From Candidatus Aminicenantota bacterium (lineage in GTDB: Bacteria > Acidobacteriota > Aminicenantia > Aminicenantales > Saccharicenantaceae): a stretch of 64,000 bases of DNA. The stretch is from assembly GCA_017999365.1 (NCBI GenBank), contig JAGNLW010000003.1, positions 124,001 through 188,000 on the forward strand, written 5' to 3'. Under the pieces are notes generated by a model. The model worked only from the letters and a program-made list of their open reading frames with translations. It was not told where the DNA came from and ran no database searches. A program made the translations under genes and the position numbers. Below are positions 35,341 through 44,643 of this stretch, one piece after another (the first letter of the stretch is position 1; every line of letters begins with the position of its first letter).

Positions 35341-37321
35341 TCTTCCCGCCGCCGCCGCTCGAGCCCTTGGCCTCCCCGCCGCGCGAGGACGGCCCCGACC
35401 CCTCCGACTGGCCGCGCGCGGCCGCCGGGGCCGCGGCGCCCGTGCCCGAGGAGGACGAGCCGCCGGCGTAGGAGCCGCCGTTCGAGACGGCCGGCCCGTA
35501 GCTCACGCCCTGGCTCGTCAGGTGCGGGACCAACCCGCCGGGGCGCTCGCGATCGCGCGAGGTGAGCCGCAGCTCGGGGCAGCGGACCTCGTTGCGGACG
35601 CTCGAATACTCGATGCGGACGCCGAGGGCGCGGGCGACCCGCAGGTCGGGGTTCCAGTCGCGGAACCGCATGGCCCGGCTCTCCGTCCGGCGGGACGCGG
35701 GACCGTCCGGCCGGACCTGGAGGGCGATGGGGACGGCGGTCAGGCCTTTCCCATGGACGGGGGCGCTCTCCGGCGCCGCGATCTTCCTCGGGGCCGCCGC
35801 GGGGCCTTCGATGCCTCGGAAGACGCGCGCCGCCTCCCGCCGGGGATCGGTGATCGCCCGCGCGGGCGGCGCGTCGCCGGCGGCGCCGGCGGTCCTCTTC
35901 GAGACCTCGCCGAGGGACAGGGTCTTGCCGTGGACGGCCGGCGAGCCGAGGTCGCCCTTGGCCACGAAGACCAGGCGGTCGCGGACCCGGTCGGCGCCGG
36001 CCCGGACCCGGGGATCGCCCTTGGCGTAGGCGTCGGTCACCTTTTTGACGACGGCCTTGAGCTCGGGCGGCAGGGGCAGGGTGGACGCGCCGGGCTGCTT
36101 CAGGGAGTCCTTGCGCACGACGGTCCGCGGACCCGTGGATCCGGAGGCGACGCCGTCCGCCCAATAGGGCGAGTAATAGAGCCCGCCGTCCGCATAGCCC
36201 AGGCCGGACGCCCAATACGAGCCGCCGGGCATCCAGTCGTAGAGGCTCCAGGGCCTCCATCCGGCGTAGCCGAAGTAGAACTCCCAGTCCGCCCAGGCCG
36301 GCGCGAACAGGGACCCGGGCAGCCAGAACCAGCCGCGTTTCTCGTCCCACTGCCAGACGCCCAGGTGATACGGGATCCAGCCCCACGGTTCCTGGGGCAC
36401 CCAGAACATCTGGCCGGCGGCATAGGACCACTGCCCGTAATAATAGGGGCTCCAGCCCCAGGGATAGGTCCCGTTGTCGATGTAGGGCCGCCAGACGTAA
36501 CCGTAGAGGTCGTCCCAGAGCCACTCCCCGTAACGGTTGCCGTAGGTCTGGGCGAAGTGGAAGACGGCCGGAGGGAGCTTTTGCAGGGGTTTGGGCAGGG
36601 CGGCCAGGCCCTCGTGGAGGTCCTCGAAATGGGCGTTGACGTCCTCGTTCCAGAGCTCGAAGGCCGTGCCGTCGATGGCCGCGGCCAGCTCCGACTGGTG
36701 GTCGGCCAGGATGATGAGACGCTCGCCCTTCTTGACCGTCCGGTCCGTGAGCCGGTCGGCGTCCGGTCCGAAGAGGACCTGGGCCCGTCCGTAGCGGACC
36801 TGCGCTTCGGTCGTCCCGTCGGCGGCCGCGGAGACGAGGGCCACGGAATTGTGTTTCATCTTGACGGCGGCGTTGGCCGTCAGGATCTGGAACATCTCCC
36901 TGCGGCCGTACTCTTTGTACATGACGTAGACGCGGCCGCGGGCGAGGGTCAGCACCGAGAGGGCCTCGGCGGCGCTCAGGCTGCGGGCCAGGATGGTCTC
37001 GACCTTGATCTCGGTGGCGACGTCGAGGCGGACGACCGTCCCGGTATCGAACTGGATCTCGCAGCGCCGGCCGGCCGAGGTCCGGACGGTGTCGCCGGGC
37101 CCGACGGGCAGGTTGACGACGGCCGTTTCGGGCTCGGTCCGGCCCTCGCGCAGGACCATCGGATCGGCCCCGCCCTCCCCGGGCTCGATGTAGCTGATGC
37201 GCCCGAAGTAGAGGTCCTTGGGGCCGTTGACGACCCGGTAAGGGCCTTCCGCCCATGCCCCGGCGGCCAGCGCCAGGACGGCGACGACCGTTAACGCCGT
37301 TCTCATTCCCCCGTTCTTCAT
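35330..37321 (-). CDS. Secreted FecR-domain / Trp-Tyr-rich DUF6600 protein
   Basis: 663 aa. Signal peptide (about residues 1-24, ending GAWA). Residues ~65-200 form a FecR-like beta domain ([24 protein letters not shown]). Residues ~250-400 are extraordinarily rich in Trp and Tyr ([43 protein letters not shown]), the DUF6600 pattern. The C-terminal third is low-complexity, Pro/Ala/Ser/Gly-rich and probably disordered. FecR domains of this extracytoplasmic type are thought to bind glycans or other proteins; function unknown. Start ATG 37321 has AGGAG 6 nt upstream. Extended -10 TGC-TATTAT lies at 37360-37368 on the same strand. Confidence 0.85.
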   Translation of the reverse strand: MKNGGMRTALTVVAVLALAAGAWAEGPYRVVNGPKDLYFGRISYIEPGEGGADPMVLREGRTEPETAVVNLPVGPGDTVRTSAGRRCEIQFDTGTVVRLDVATEIKVETILARSLSAAEALSVLTLARGRVYVMYKEYGRREMFQILTANAAVKMKHNSVALVSAAADGTTEAQVRYGRAQVLFGPDADRLTDRTVKKGERLIILADHQSELAAAIDGTAFELWNEDVNAHFEDLHEGLAALPKPLQKLPPAVFHFAQTYGNRYGEWLWDDLYGYVWRPYIDNGTYPWGWSPYYYGQWSYAAGQMFWVPQEPWGWIPYHLGVWQWDEKRGWFWLPGSLFAPAWADWEFYFGYAGWRPWSLYDWMPGGSYWASGLGYADGGLYYSPYWADGVASGSTGPRTVVRKDSLKQPGASTLPLPPELKAVVKKVTDAYAKGDPRVRAGADRVRDRLVFVAKGDLGSPAVHGKTLSLGEVSKRTAGAAGDAPPARAITDPRREAARVFRGIEGPAAAPRKIAAPESAPVHGKGLTAVPIALQVRPDGPASRRTESRAMRFRDWNPDLRVARALGVRIEYSSVRNEVRCPELRLTSRDRERPGGLVPHLTSQGVSYGPAVSNGGSYAGGSSSSGTGAAAPAAARGQSEGSGPSSRGGEAKGSSGGGGKIKN

Positions 37322-37358
37322 GACCGTCTCCTCATGCCACACGGAGATACTGCATCTT

Positions 37359-37378
37359 TATAATAGCACGAATCGTGC
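37359..37378. promoter_or_regulatory. Divergent promoter region with a 13-bp palindrome
   Basis: TATAAT on the plus strand (37359-37364) and extended -10 TGC-TATTAT on the minus strand (37360-37368) overlap each other and abut the perfect palindrome GCACGA-A-TCGTGC (37366-37378). One bound protein could control the FecR and the Nudix transcripts together. Confidence 0.5.
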
Positions 37379-37517
37379 CAACCGCCTCCCCTGGACATTC
37401 CGGGCTTCCCGCCCTCGAGTGTCCCCAAAAGCGGTCTCGATGTCCCCTTTCGGCGTCCCCCCCCTCCCCCGCTTTTGCGTTGCCGGGCGGGAAGCATGTA
37501 CAATGTCCCCGAGATCC

Positions 37518-38015
37518 ATGGCCCGCCCCAAGCTCCGCAATCCCGTGCCGACCGTCGACATCATCATCGAGGTCCCGGCCGGCCGCGGCCGCCGGGGCGT
37601 CGTCCTCATCGAGCGCCGGAACCCGCCGCCGGGCTGGGCCCTGCCCGGCGGCTTCGTCGATTACGGCGAGCCCCTCGAGGCGGCCGCCGCGCGCGAGGCC
37701 CGCGAGGAGACCGGGCTCGAGGTCGAGCTCGTCGGCCAGCTCGGGACCTATTCCGACCCCGCCCGCGATCCCCGCCTGCACACCGTCTCGACCGTGTTCG
37801 TGGCCAGGGCCTCGGGCCGCCCCCGCGGCGGCGACGACGCCCGCCGGGCCGTCGTGGCCGATCCCCGCGACCGCCGGTTGCCGCTGGCCTTCGACCACCG
37901 CCGGATCCTCGACGACTATCTCCGCGACCGCAAAGGAGTCACGCCATGCCGGACACGGACACCGCCGACCTCGTCGAAGCCGCGAGCGTCCAAGGCCCGT
38001 TCGAAGCGGACCTGA
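37518..38015 (+). CDS. Nudix hydrolase
   Basis: 165 aa. A complete Nudix box is visible, [28 protein letters not shown], shown here by its key elements GGFVDYGE and REAREETG; it binds Mg and cleaves nucleoside diphosphate-X bonds. The [14 protein letters not shown] lead-in and the late [12 protein letters not shown] resemble ADP-ribose-pyrophosphatase-like members. Start ATG 37518 fits relatives beginning [11 protein letters not shown] 37503 lies in a decayed TGTCCCC repeat and is less likely. The last 70 nt overlap the next gene, so the C-terminus (after about DYLRDRKG) may be an artefact of a lost stop or a real overlap. Confidence 0.8.
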   Translation: MARPKLRNPVPTVDIIIEVPAGRGRRGVVLIERRNPPPGWALPGGFVDYGEPLEAAAAREAREETGLEVELVGQLGTYSDPARDPRLHTVSTVFVARASGRPRGGDDARRAVVADPRDRRLPLAFDHRRILDDYLRDRKGVTPCRTRTPPTSSKPRASKARSKRT

Positions 38016-38212
38016 TCAGGAACCTCCTGGCCAGCCACGGCATCGTCTCCGTCGTCCGCGGCCGCACGGCGCCTTTCGTCTATCCCCTGACCGTCGACGG
38101 GATGGCCGAATTCAAGATCTTCGTGCAGCCGGCCGACCTCGAGAAGGCCCGCGACCTTCTCGCGGCCAGGCCCGAGCCCGACGGCGAAGAAAGCCCGCCG
38201 GACGCCGTCTGA
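37946..38212 (+). CDS. DUF2007 family putative signal-transducing protein
   Basis: 88 aa. [25 protein letters not shown], the central [27 protein letters not shown] and an acidic tail match the small DUF2007 alpha/beta fold. Function unknown; relatives may be regulatory. AAAGGAG lies 7 nt before the ATG, inside the end of the Nudix frame, so the two genes overlap by 70 nt in different frames. Confidence 0.8.
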   Translation: MPDTDTADLVEAASVQGPFEADLIRNLLASHGIVSVVRGRTAPFVYPLTVDGMAEFKIFVQPADLEKARDLLAARPEPDGEESPPDAV

Positions 38213-38315
38213 TCCGCGGCCCTGTCTCCCGGTCCCCCAACCGCTGGGGCCCCGCCCTCACGCCGGCCCGCTTATAGGGTCCCTCCTTTTATTCTTTATT
38301 TTGGGCTTTTTTCTC

Positions 38316-38344
38316 TTGACAACAGCTGTCGGGATTCATATATT
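38316..38344 (+). promoter_or_regulatory. Promoter of the dcw cluster
   Basis: Consensus -35 TTGACA (38316-38321), ideal 17-bp spacer, -10 TATATT (38339-38344). It is the best sigma70-type promoter in the window and stands directly before mraZ. Confidence 0.8.
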
Positions 38345-38345
38345 T

Positions 38346-38369
38346 GGGAGGAAACGGGACAAAGCGGGA
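38346..38369. promoter_or_regulatory. MraZ operator (three GGGA repeats)
   Basis: GGGA at 38346, 38356 and 38366, exactly 10 bp apart, spanning the expected transcription start and the first transcribed bases. MraZ of other bacteria binds tandem TGGGA/GTGGG-type repeats with the same 10-bp period upstream of its own gene, so autorepression of the dcw transcript is expected. Confidence 0.75.
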
Positions 38370-38379
38370 CAAAACAGGC

Positions 38380-38847
38380 ATGGCCAACGTGCTCATCGGC
38401 AGCTATACCGCGCGGCTCGACGCCAGCGGCCGCATCAAGGTCCCGGAAAAATTCCGCGAGGTCATCGAGCAGGTCTACGGCAAGGACCTCTTCGTCACTT
38501 CGCTCTCCGACGATTCCATCAAGATCTATCCGCTGTCCGTGTGGCTGGCCATGACCGACCTCACCTCCGACGGCGCCCTCCATCTCCGGCCCGACGTCCG
38601 CAAGTTCATGCTCCGCGTCAACCGGAACGGCTCGCGCCACGAGCTGGACTCCAAGGGCCGCGTCCTCATCAGCCAGGCCCTGCGGGAGAAGGCCCGGCTC
38701 CGCGACGAGGTCGAGGTCCTCGGGCTGTCCAACCACCTGGAGATCTGGAACAAGGACGTTCTCGACGGAACTCTCGAGGAGAAACCGCTCTCGGACGAGG
38801 ATTTCGAGAGCATCGCCCGCCTCATCCCTCGAGGAAAGCCGGAATGA
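38380..38847 (+). CDS. mraZ: Transcriptional regulator MraZ
   Basis: 155 aa with two SpoVT-AbrB-like halves: GSYTARLDASGRIKVPEKFR near the N-terminus and HELDSKGRVLISQALREKA in the second half, each with the conserved D-x-x-G-R. MraZ forms rings and represses its own operon. ATG 38380 begins the conserved N-terminus; an ATG at 38344 lies in the promoter. First gene of the dcw cluster; its stop overlaps rsmH by ATGA. Confidence 0.97.
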   Translation: MANVLIGSYTARLDASGRIKVPEKFREVIEQVYGKDLFVTSLSDDSIKIYPLSVWLAMTDLTSDGALHLRPDVRKFMLRVNRNGSRHELDSKGRVLISQALREKARLRDEVEVLGLSNHLEIWNKDVLDGTLEEKPLSDEDFESIARLIPRGKPE

Positions 38848-39740
38848 CGGAGAAGGGACACTGCCCCGTCCTCCCCACGGAAGTCCTCGAATGTCTTGAC
38901 GCGGGGCGGGCCGGGGTCTACCTCGACTGCACCCTGGGGCTGGCCGGCCACGCCCTGTCCATCCTGGAGCGGAACCCCGAGGCCCGCCTGATCGGCCTGG
39001 ACCGCGACGGCGCGTCCCTGGAGATCGCCCGGGAGCGGCTCTCGCCCTACGCCGATCGCGTCACGCTCTTCCAGACCGACTTCAAGGACCTCGACGCCCT
39101 CGACCTGCCCTTCGGCGAGGTCCGCGGCGTCCTGGCCGACCTCGGCATCTCCTCCTTCCAGTTGGACACGCCCGAGCGCGGCTTCAGCCACACCCACGAA
39201 GGCCCTCTCGACATGCGCCTGGACCCGCGGACCAGGACGACGGCGGCCAAGGTCCTGCATACTTATCCCGAACAGCGGCTGGCCGAGCTGTTCGCCCGCT
39301 ACGGCGAGCTCGGACAGACCCGGCGCCTGGCCCGCGAGATCGTCCACCTCCGCAAGCTCGGCCGGCTCGAGACGACGGGCGACCTGCGGCTGCTCGTCGA
39401 GCGCCTCTACCGGTGGCGGCCGCAGAAGGGCCGCATCCATCCGGCGGCCAAGGCCTTCCAGGCCCTGCGCATCGAGGTCAACGGCGAGCTCGACGGTCTG
39501 GGCGAGTTCCTGGAGCGGACGGTCCGGCGCGCCGCCAAGGGCACCCGGTTCGTCGTCATCTCCTTCCACTCGCTCGAGGACCGCATCGTCAAGCGCGCCT
39601 TCCACGCCCTGGCCGTCCCGGACGAAGGGGCCCCCCTGCTGGCCCTCCTCACCAAGAAACCCCTGACGGCCTCCGACGAAGAGGTCGCCGCCAATCCCCG
39701 GGCCCGGTCGGCCAAGCTGCGGGCGGCGGAGAGGATCTGA
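38844..39740 (+). CDS. rsmH: 16S rRNA (cytosine1402-N4)-methyltransferase
   Basis: 298 aa. HCPVLPTEVLE N-terminus, SAM-binding LDCTLGLAGHA, ADLGISSFQLD, RGFSH...GPLDMR and the C-terminal FHSLEDRIVKRAF are all characteristic of RsmH/MraW, which methylates C1402 in the ribosomal P site. ATGA overlap with mraZ; its stop overlaps the ftsL start (TGATG). Confidence 0.97.
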   Translation: MTEKGHCPVLPTEVLECLDAGRAGVYLDCTLGLAGHALSILERNPEARLIGLDRDGASLEIARERLSPYADRVTLFQTDFKDLDALDLPFGEVRGVLADLGISSFQLDTPERGFSHTHEGPLDMRLDPRTRTTAAKVLHTYPEQRLAELFARYGELGQTRRLAREIVHLRKLGRLETTGDLRLLVERLYRWRPQKGRIHPAAKAFQALRIEVNGELDGLGEFLERTVRRAAKGTRFVVISFHSLEDRIVKRAFHALAVPDEGAPLLALLTKKPLTASDEEVAANPRARSAKLRAAERI

Positions 39741-40039
39741 TGGTCCGGCGGAAGCTCAATTGGAAGGGGATCGCGATCGCCGCGGCCTCGACCGTCCTCG
39801 GCGTGGGCATCCTGACCTTCTACGTCTGGTACCAGACCGAGTCCGTCAAGCTCGGCCTCGATCTGGCCCGCGGCGAGGCCCGCATCCGCGAGCTCGAGGT
39901 GGCCATCGAGGGCCTCGAGCTGCGCCGGGCCAAGCTCCTCGATCCCCGCCGGGTCGAGTCCATCGCCCGGGAGAAGCTCGGGCTCGTCGACCCCGCGGAC
40001 GCGGACATCGTCTACGAGGCCCAGGACCCCATCCGCTGA
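39740..40039 (+). CDS. ftsL: Cell division protein FtsL
   Basis: 99 aa bitopic protein: short basic cytoplasmic tail, one helix (about residues 10-28), and a coiled-coil extracytoplasmic part (LGLDLARGEARIRELEVAIEGL) ending in IAREKLGLVDP, the usual FtsL/septum-initiator signature. ATG overlaps the rsmH stop by one base. Position between rsmH and the PBP gene is conserved in dcw clusters. Partner of FtsB and FtsQ and activator of FtsWI. Confidence 0.88.
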   Translation: MVRRKLNWKGIAIAAASTVLGVGILTFYVWYQTESVKLGLDLARGEARIRELEVAIEGLELRRAKLLDPRRVESIAREKLGLVDPADADIVYEAQDPIR

Positions 40040-40049
40040 GGCGACCGCC

Positions 40050-41789
40050 ATGAGGACCTTCTATGAGACCGACATCCGCCGCCGGACCAAGGTCCTGGCC
40101 GCGTTCCTGGCCGCCTGGGCCCTGGTCGTCGCGGCCCGCCTGGTCCAGGTCCAGGTGCTGGGGCACGCCAAGGCCAAGGCCGCCGTCCTCCGGCAGGCGC
40201 TGGACGAGACGCCCATCGAGCCCCGCCGCGGCGACATCCTCGACCGCAACGGCGAGATCCTGGCCTGCAGCCTGCCCTCCCCCTCGGTCGTCGCCCGGCC
40301 GGTCGCCGGAGAGAAGCCGGAAGCGATCAGGTCCAAGGTCCAGGCTCTGAAACGAGAGCTGGGACTGACCGAGAAGGAGGCCGCCGTCATCAGGGACCGG
40401 TTGGCGGCGGGCGCGGCCTTCACCTACGTCAAGAGGAAGGTCCCGGAAGAAACCGCGGCGCGGGTCATGGGACTCAAGATCGCCGGCGTGGAGCTCGAGC
40501 CCGGGACGCGCCGTTATTATCCCCTCGGCCCCCTAGCGGCCCAAGTCCTCGGCGGCATCAACCTGACCGGCGAGTCCAGTCGCGGCATCGAGTATCTTTA
40601 CAACAAGCACTTGGCCGGCGAGAAGGGCCGCCAGATCAGCTACCAGGTCAACGGACGCCGGGACTACCAGACGCGGGTCATCGAGCCGCCCGTCCCCGGC
40701 CGGGACCTCGTCCTGACGATCGACGCCACCGTCCAGTACATCGCCGAGAAGGAGCTGGCCAGGGCCGTGGCCGAACACGGAGCGGCCTGGGGCGCGGTGG
40801 CCGTCATGGACCCCCCGAGCGGTGAGGTCCTGGCCATGGCCAGCTGGCCGACCTACGACCCGAACGACTACCCCGGACCCCAGGAGGCCTGGCTCAACCG
40901 CCCCGTCGGTGTCTCTTACGAGCCCGGCTCGACCTTCAAGATCATCACCGCGGCCGCGGCCCGGGAGCGCGGCCGGGTCGGCTTCGGCGAGGTCTTCGAC
41001 TGCTCGGCCGGCTCCATCCGGGTCGCGAACACGGTCATCACCGACCACGAGCGGGAGCACGTCCTGAGCTTCCCGCAGGTCCTCATCAAGTCCTCCAACG
41101 TGGGCACCGTCCTGTTCGCCCAGCGCCTGACCAATCCCGAGTTCTACGAGACGCTCCGGGCCTTCGGCATCGGGGCCAAGACCGGCATCGAGCTCCCCGG
41201 CGAGGAGACCGGCTTGCTGCGCCCGCCGGACGAGTGGAACCGGAAGGTCTCCCTCCCCCACATCGCCATCGGCTACGAGGTCATGGTCTCCCCGCTCCAG
41301 ATGCTCAGGGCCATGAACGTCTTCGCCACGGGCGGGCTCCTGGTCCGGCCCCGCATCGTCCGGGACCGGGCCGGCGAGGACAGCCCCAAGTCCGCGCCCG
41401 CCCGGGCCATCTCCGAGAAGACGTCCACCGATCTCGTCGAGCGCGTCTTCGAGGCCGTCGTCGAAGAGGGCACGGCCAAGGGCGGGCGGCTCGACGGCTA
41501 CCGCGTCGCCGGCAAGACGGGAACGGCCAAGAAGGTCGACCCGGCCACCGGCGCCTATATCCGGGAGTACCGGGCGACGTTCGTCGGTTTCACGCCGGTC
41601 GAGAGGCCGCGGCTGAGCATGATCGTCGTCCTCGATTCGCCGAAGGAGCACTATTACGGCGGCCAGGCCTGCGCGCCCGTGTTCCGGGACATCGCCCGCC
41701 AGGTCCTGCGCTATCTCCGCGTCGCGCCGGAGCGGCCCCTGCCCCCGACCGTGCTGACGGCCGGGCGGGAACCGGGGAGGGCGCGGTGA
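40050..41789 (+). CDS. ftsI: Septal peptidoglycan transpeptidase (PBP3/FtsI)
   Basis: 579 aa class B penicillin-binding protein. N-terminal membrane helix (~14-30), dimerisation domain starting EPRRGDILDRNGEILA, transpeptidase domain with active-site STFK (Ser294), SSN (IKSSNVG) and KTG (AGKTGTAKK). No PASTA domain follows. Makes septal cross-links with FtsW. GTGA overlap with murE; 10 nt after ftsL. Confidence 0.96.
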   Translation: MRTFYETDIRRRTKVLAAFLAAWALVVAARLVQVQVLGHAKAKAAVLRQALDETPIEPRRGDILDRNGEILACSLPSPSVVARPVAGEKPEAIRSKVQALKRELGLTEKEAAVIRDRLAAGAAFTYVKRKVPEETAARVMGLKIAGVELEPGTRRYYPLGPLAAQVLGGINLTGESSRGIEYLYNKHLAGEKGRQISYQVNGRRDYQTRVIEPPVPGRDLVLTIDATVQYIAEKELARAVAEHGAAWGAVAVMDPPSGEVLAMASWPTYDPNDYPGPQEAWLNRPVGVSYEPGSTFKIITAAAARERGRVGFGEVFDCSAGSIRVANTVITDHEREHVLSFPQVLIKSSNVGTVLFAQRLTNPEFYETLRAFGIGAKTGIELPGEETGLLRPPDEWNRKVSLPHIAIGYEVMVSPLQMLRAMNVFATGGLLVRPRIVRDRAGEDSPKSAPARAISEKTSTDLVERVFEAVVEEGTAKGGRLDGYRVAGKTGTAKKVDPATGAYIREYRATFVGFTPVERPRLSMIVVLDSPKEHYYGGQACAPVFRDIARQVLRYLRVAPERPLPPTVLTAGREPGRAR

Positions 41790-43252
41790 AGCTGGCCGAC
41801 GTCCTGCGCGACATCCCCCTCGTCGGGTCCGACGCTCCCGGCGGACTGGAGATCACCGGCCTGGCCTACAACTCCAAATCCGTCCGGCCCGGGGCCCTCT
41901 TCGCGGCCCTGCGCGGGGCGGCCCAAAGCGGCATGGATTTCGTGGCCGAAGCCGAAGCCAACGGCGCGGTGGCCGTCCTGTCGTCCTGGCCCAGGCCGGC
42001 CGCGGCCCGGGCGGCCTGGGTCCAGGCCGCCGACGCCCGGGAAGCCTTGGCCCTGGCCGCGGCCAACTTCCACGGCCACCCTTCGGACCGCATGAAGGTC
42101 GTCGGCGTGACCGGGACCAAGGGCAAGACCACGACGACCTATCTCCTCGAGTCCATCCTCCGCGCCGCCGGCGCCGCGCCCGGCGTCGTCGGGACGATCA
42201 CCTACCGGCGGCCCGGCTGGGAGGTCCCCGCCCCGCGGACGACGCCCGAGTCCCCGGACCTGCAGGCCCTGCTCCGCGACATGGTCGACGCCGGCGTCAG
42301 CCACTGCGTCATGGAGGTCTCCTCCCACGCCCTCGAGCAGAAGCGGGTCTGGGGGGTCGGCTTCGACGTCGCCGTCTTCACCAACCTCAGCGGCGAGCAC
42401 CTCGACTACCACCCCTCGATGGAGAGCTACTTCGAAGCCAAGAAAAAGCTCTTCGCCCTCAACCACAAGAAACGGGCCGCGGTCGTCAACATGGACGACC
42501 CCTGGGGCCAGCGGCTGGTCGCCGAGCTGCCCATGACGACCGTGACCTTCGGGCTGGCGCCGGCGGCCATCGTCCGGGCCGTCAAGCACGTCATGACCGA
42601 AGCCGGCATCGACGCCCAGGTGGCCTACCCCGGCGGCGTGATGCGGCTCCAGTCGGCCCTCGTCGGCCGGCACAACCTGTCCAACGTCCTGGCCGCCGCG
42701 GCCGCCGCCCTGGCCCTGAATATCGCCCCGGCGGACATCGTCGATGGCGTGGCCGCGCTGGCCGGCGTGCCGGGCCGCTTCGAGCGCGTTCCCAACGGCC
42801 GCGGCATCCAGGTCGTCGTCGACTACGCCCACACCGACAACGCCCTCGAGCACGTCCTGATGACCGCCCGGGAGTTCAAGCCCCGCCGCCTCATCCTCGT
42901 CTTCGGGGCCGGCGGCGACCGCGACCGCGACAAGCGCGAGCGCATGGGCCGGGTCGCGGCCCGCCTGGCCGACTGGACCGTGCTGACCTCGGACAATCCG
43001 CGCTCCGAGGACCCCGCGGCCATCATCGCGGCCATCGAGGGCGGCTTCGCCAAGGAGGCCGTCAAGGCCTACGAGGTCGAGCCGGACCGCCGTAAGGCCA
43101 TCGTCCGGGCCCTGGCCACGGCCAACAAGGGCGACATCGTCATCATCGCCGGCAAGGGCCACGAGACCTACCAGGTCTTCAAGGACCGTACCGTCCGCTT
43201 CAACGACATCGAGGTCGCGGCCGAGTCCCTGCGGGCCGGAGAGGAGAGCTGA
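41786..43252 (+). CDS. murE: UDP-MurNAc-L-Ala-D-Glu:meso-diaminopimelate ligase
   Basis: 488 aa Mur ligase. ATP loop GTKGKTTTT, carbamylated-lysine region SYFEAKKKLF, C-terminal domain motif SDNPRSEDP: the DNPR sequence is the marker of ligases adding meso-diaminopimelate rather than lysine. N-terminal UDP-binding part has YNSKSVRPGALF. GTG start at 41786 overlaps the ftsI stop. Confidence 0.96.
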   Translation: MKLADVLRDIPLVGSDAPGGLEITGLAYNSKSVRPGALFAALRGAAQSGMDFVAEAEANGAVAVLSSWPRPAAARAAWVQAADAREALALAAANFHGHPSDRMKVVGVTGTKGKTTTTYLLESILRAAGAAPGVVGTITYRRPGWEVPAPRTTPESPDLQALLRDMVDAGVSHCVMEVSSHALEQKRVWGVGFDVAVFTNLSGEHLDYHPSMESYFEAKKKLFALNHKKRAAVVNMDDPWGQRLVAELPMTTVTFGLAPAAIVRAVKHVMTEAGIDAQVAYPGGVMRLQSALVGRHNLSNVLAAAAAALALNIAPADIVDGVAALAGVPGRFERVPNGRGIQVVVDYAHTDNALEHVLMTAREFKPRRLILVFGAGGDRDRDKRERMGRVAARLADWTVLTSDNPRSEDPAAIIAAIEGGFAKEAVKAYEVEPDRRKAIVRALATANKGDIVIIAGKGHETYQVFKDRTVRFNDIEVAAESLRAGEES

Positions 43253-43254
43253 AC

Positions 43255-44640
43255 GTGGCCGCGCTGACCCTGGCCGAGGTGGCCCGGATGACCGGAGCGG
43301 CGGTGCTCCACGGCTCCCCCGGCCTGACCTTCGCGCGCTACGGCATCGACTCGCGCCTGACGATGGGCGGAGAGCTCTTCTTCGCCGTCCCCGGCCGCCG
43401 CGACGGGCACGACTTCGTGGCCGCGGCCGCGGGCGCGGGCGCCGCCGGCGCGGTCGTCTCCCGGCCGGTCGAGCCGCCCGCCCCCGGCTTCGGCCTCCTG
43501 CTCGTCCCCGACACCGTGGCCGCCCTGCAGGACCTGGCCCGCGGCGTCCTGGCCCTCCATCCGGTCAAGGTCGTCGGCGTCACCGGCAGCGTCGGCAAGA
43601 CGACGACGAAGGAGTTCGCCGCGGCCCTGCTCGCGGCCCGCCTCCGCGTCCTCAAGTCCGAAGGCAACTTCAACAACCGGCTCGGCCTGGCCCTCTCGGT
43701 CCTGCGGCTCGAGGCCGGACACGACGCGGCCGTGCTGGAGATGGGCATGAGCGCTCCCGGCGAGATCCGGGACCTGACCCGCGTCGCCCCGCCCCACGTC
43801 GCCGTGGTCACCAACATCGCCCCGGTCCATCTGGAGTTCTTCCGGGACCTCGACGGGATCGCCCGGGCCAAGAAGGAGATCCTCGACGGGGCCCGGCCGG
43901 GCGCCACGGCCGTCCTCAATGCCGACGATCCCCGGGTCATGGGCATCGCCGCGGACTTCCCGGGCCGGCGGGTGACCTTCGGACTGGCTCCCGTCGCCGA
44001 CGTCCGGGCCGCGTCGGTCGTGTCCCGGGGCCGGGCCGGATTCGAGATCGACCTCCGCTACGGCACCGAACAGGGCTTCCTCCCCTTCTCCTTCCTCAAC
44101 CGGGCCGCGGTGGCGGACCTCCTGGCCGCCGCGGCCGTCTCTTTCGCCTTCGGACTTCGGTTGGCCGAGATCGTCCCGGCCGCCGCGGCGCTGCGGCCGG
44201 CTCCCCGCCGGGGTCTTTTGGTCGAGGCCCCGGGCGGCGTCCGCGTCTACGACGACGCCTACAACTCGAGCCCCCGGGCCCTCGAGGCCGCCCTGACCAG
44301 CCTGGCCGGGCTGCCGGCCCGGCGCCGGGTCGCCGTCCTCGGCGACATGCTCGAGCTCGGCGAGGGAGGACGGGACTTCCACCGGGCCGCCGGCGAGACC
44401 GTCGCCCGGACCGGCTGGGACCTCCTCGTCGCCGTCGGCCCTCTGGCCGCGGTCCTGGCCGAAGGCGCCCTGGCCGCCGGCCTCGGCGCGGCCGCCGTCC
44501 TCCGTTTCGCCGACGCCGCCTCCGCCGCCGCGGCCGTGGCCGGCCTCGTCCGCGACGGCGACCTCGTCCTGGTCAAGGGCTCGCGCGGCATGCGCATGGA
44601 GACCGTCGTCGAGGCCCTCCGGGCCGGAGGAAAGGAGTAG
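43255..44640 (+). CDS. murF: UDP-MurNAc-tripeptide:D-Ala-D-Ala ligase
   Basis: 461 aa. ATP loop GSVGKTTTKE, the MurF-specific EGNFNNRLGLALSVL, EMGMSAPGEI and DDAYNSSPRALEAAL. It adds D-alanyl-D-alanine to the tripeptide, completing the nucleotide-bound precursor. GTG start, 2 nt after murE, 3 nt before mraY. Confidence 0.96.
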   Translation: MAALTLAEVARMTGAAVLHGSPGLTFARYGIDSRLTMGGELFFAVPGRRDGHDFVAAAAGAGAAGAVVSRPVEPPAPGFGLLLVPDTVAALQDLARGVLALHPVKVVGVTGSVGKTTTKEFAAALLAARLRVLKSEGNFNNRLGLALSVLRLEAGHDAAVLEMGMSAPGEIRDLTRVAPPHVAVVTNIAPVHLEFFRDLDGIARAKKEILDGARPGATAVLNADDPRVMGIAADFPGRRVTFGLAPVADVRAASVVSRGRAGFEIDLRYGTEQGFLPFSFLNRAAVADLLAAAAVSFAFGLRLAEIVPAAAALRPAPRRGLLVEAPGGVRVYDDAYNSSPRALEAALTSLAGLPARRRVAVLGDMLELGEGGRDFHRAAGETVARTGWDLLVAVGPLAAVLAEGALAAGLGAAAVLRFADAASAAAAVAGLVRDGDLVLVKGSRGMRMETVVEALRAGGKE

Positions 44641-44643
44641 GCC

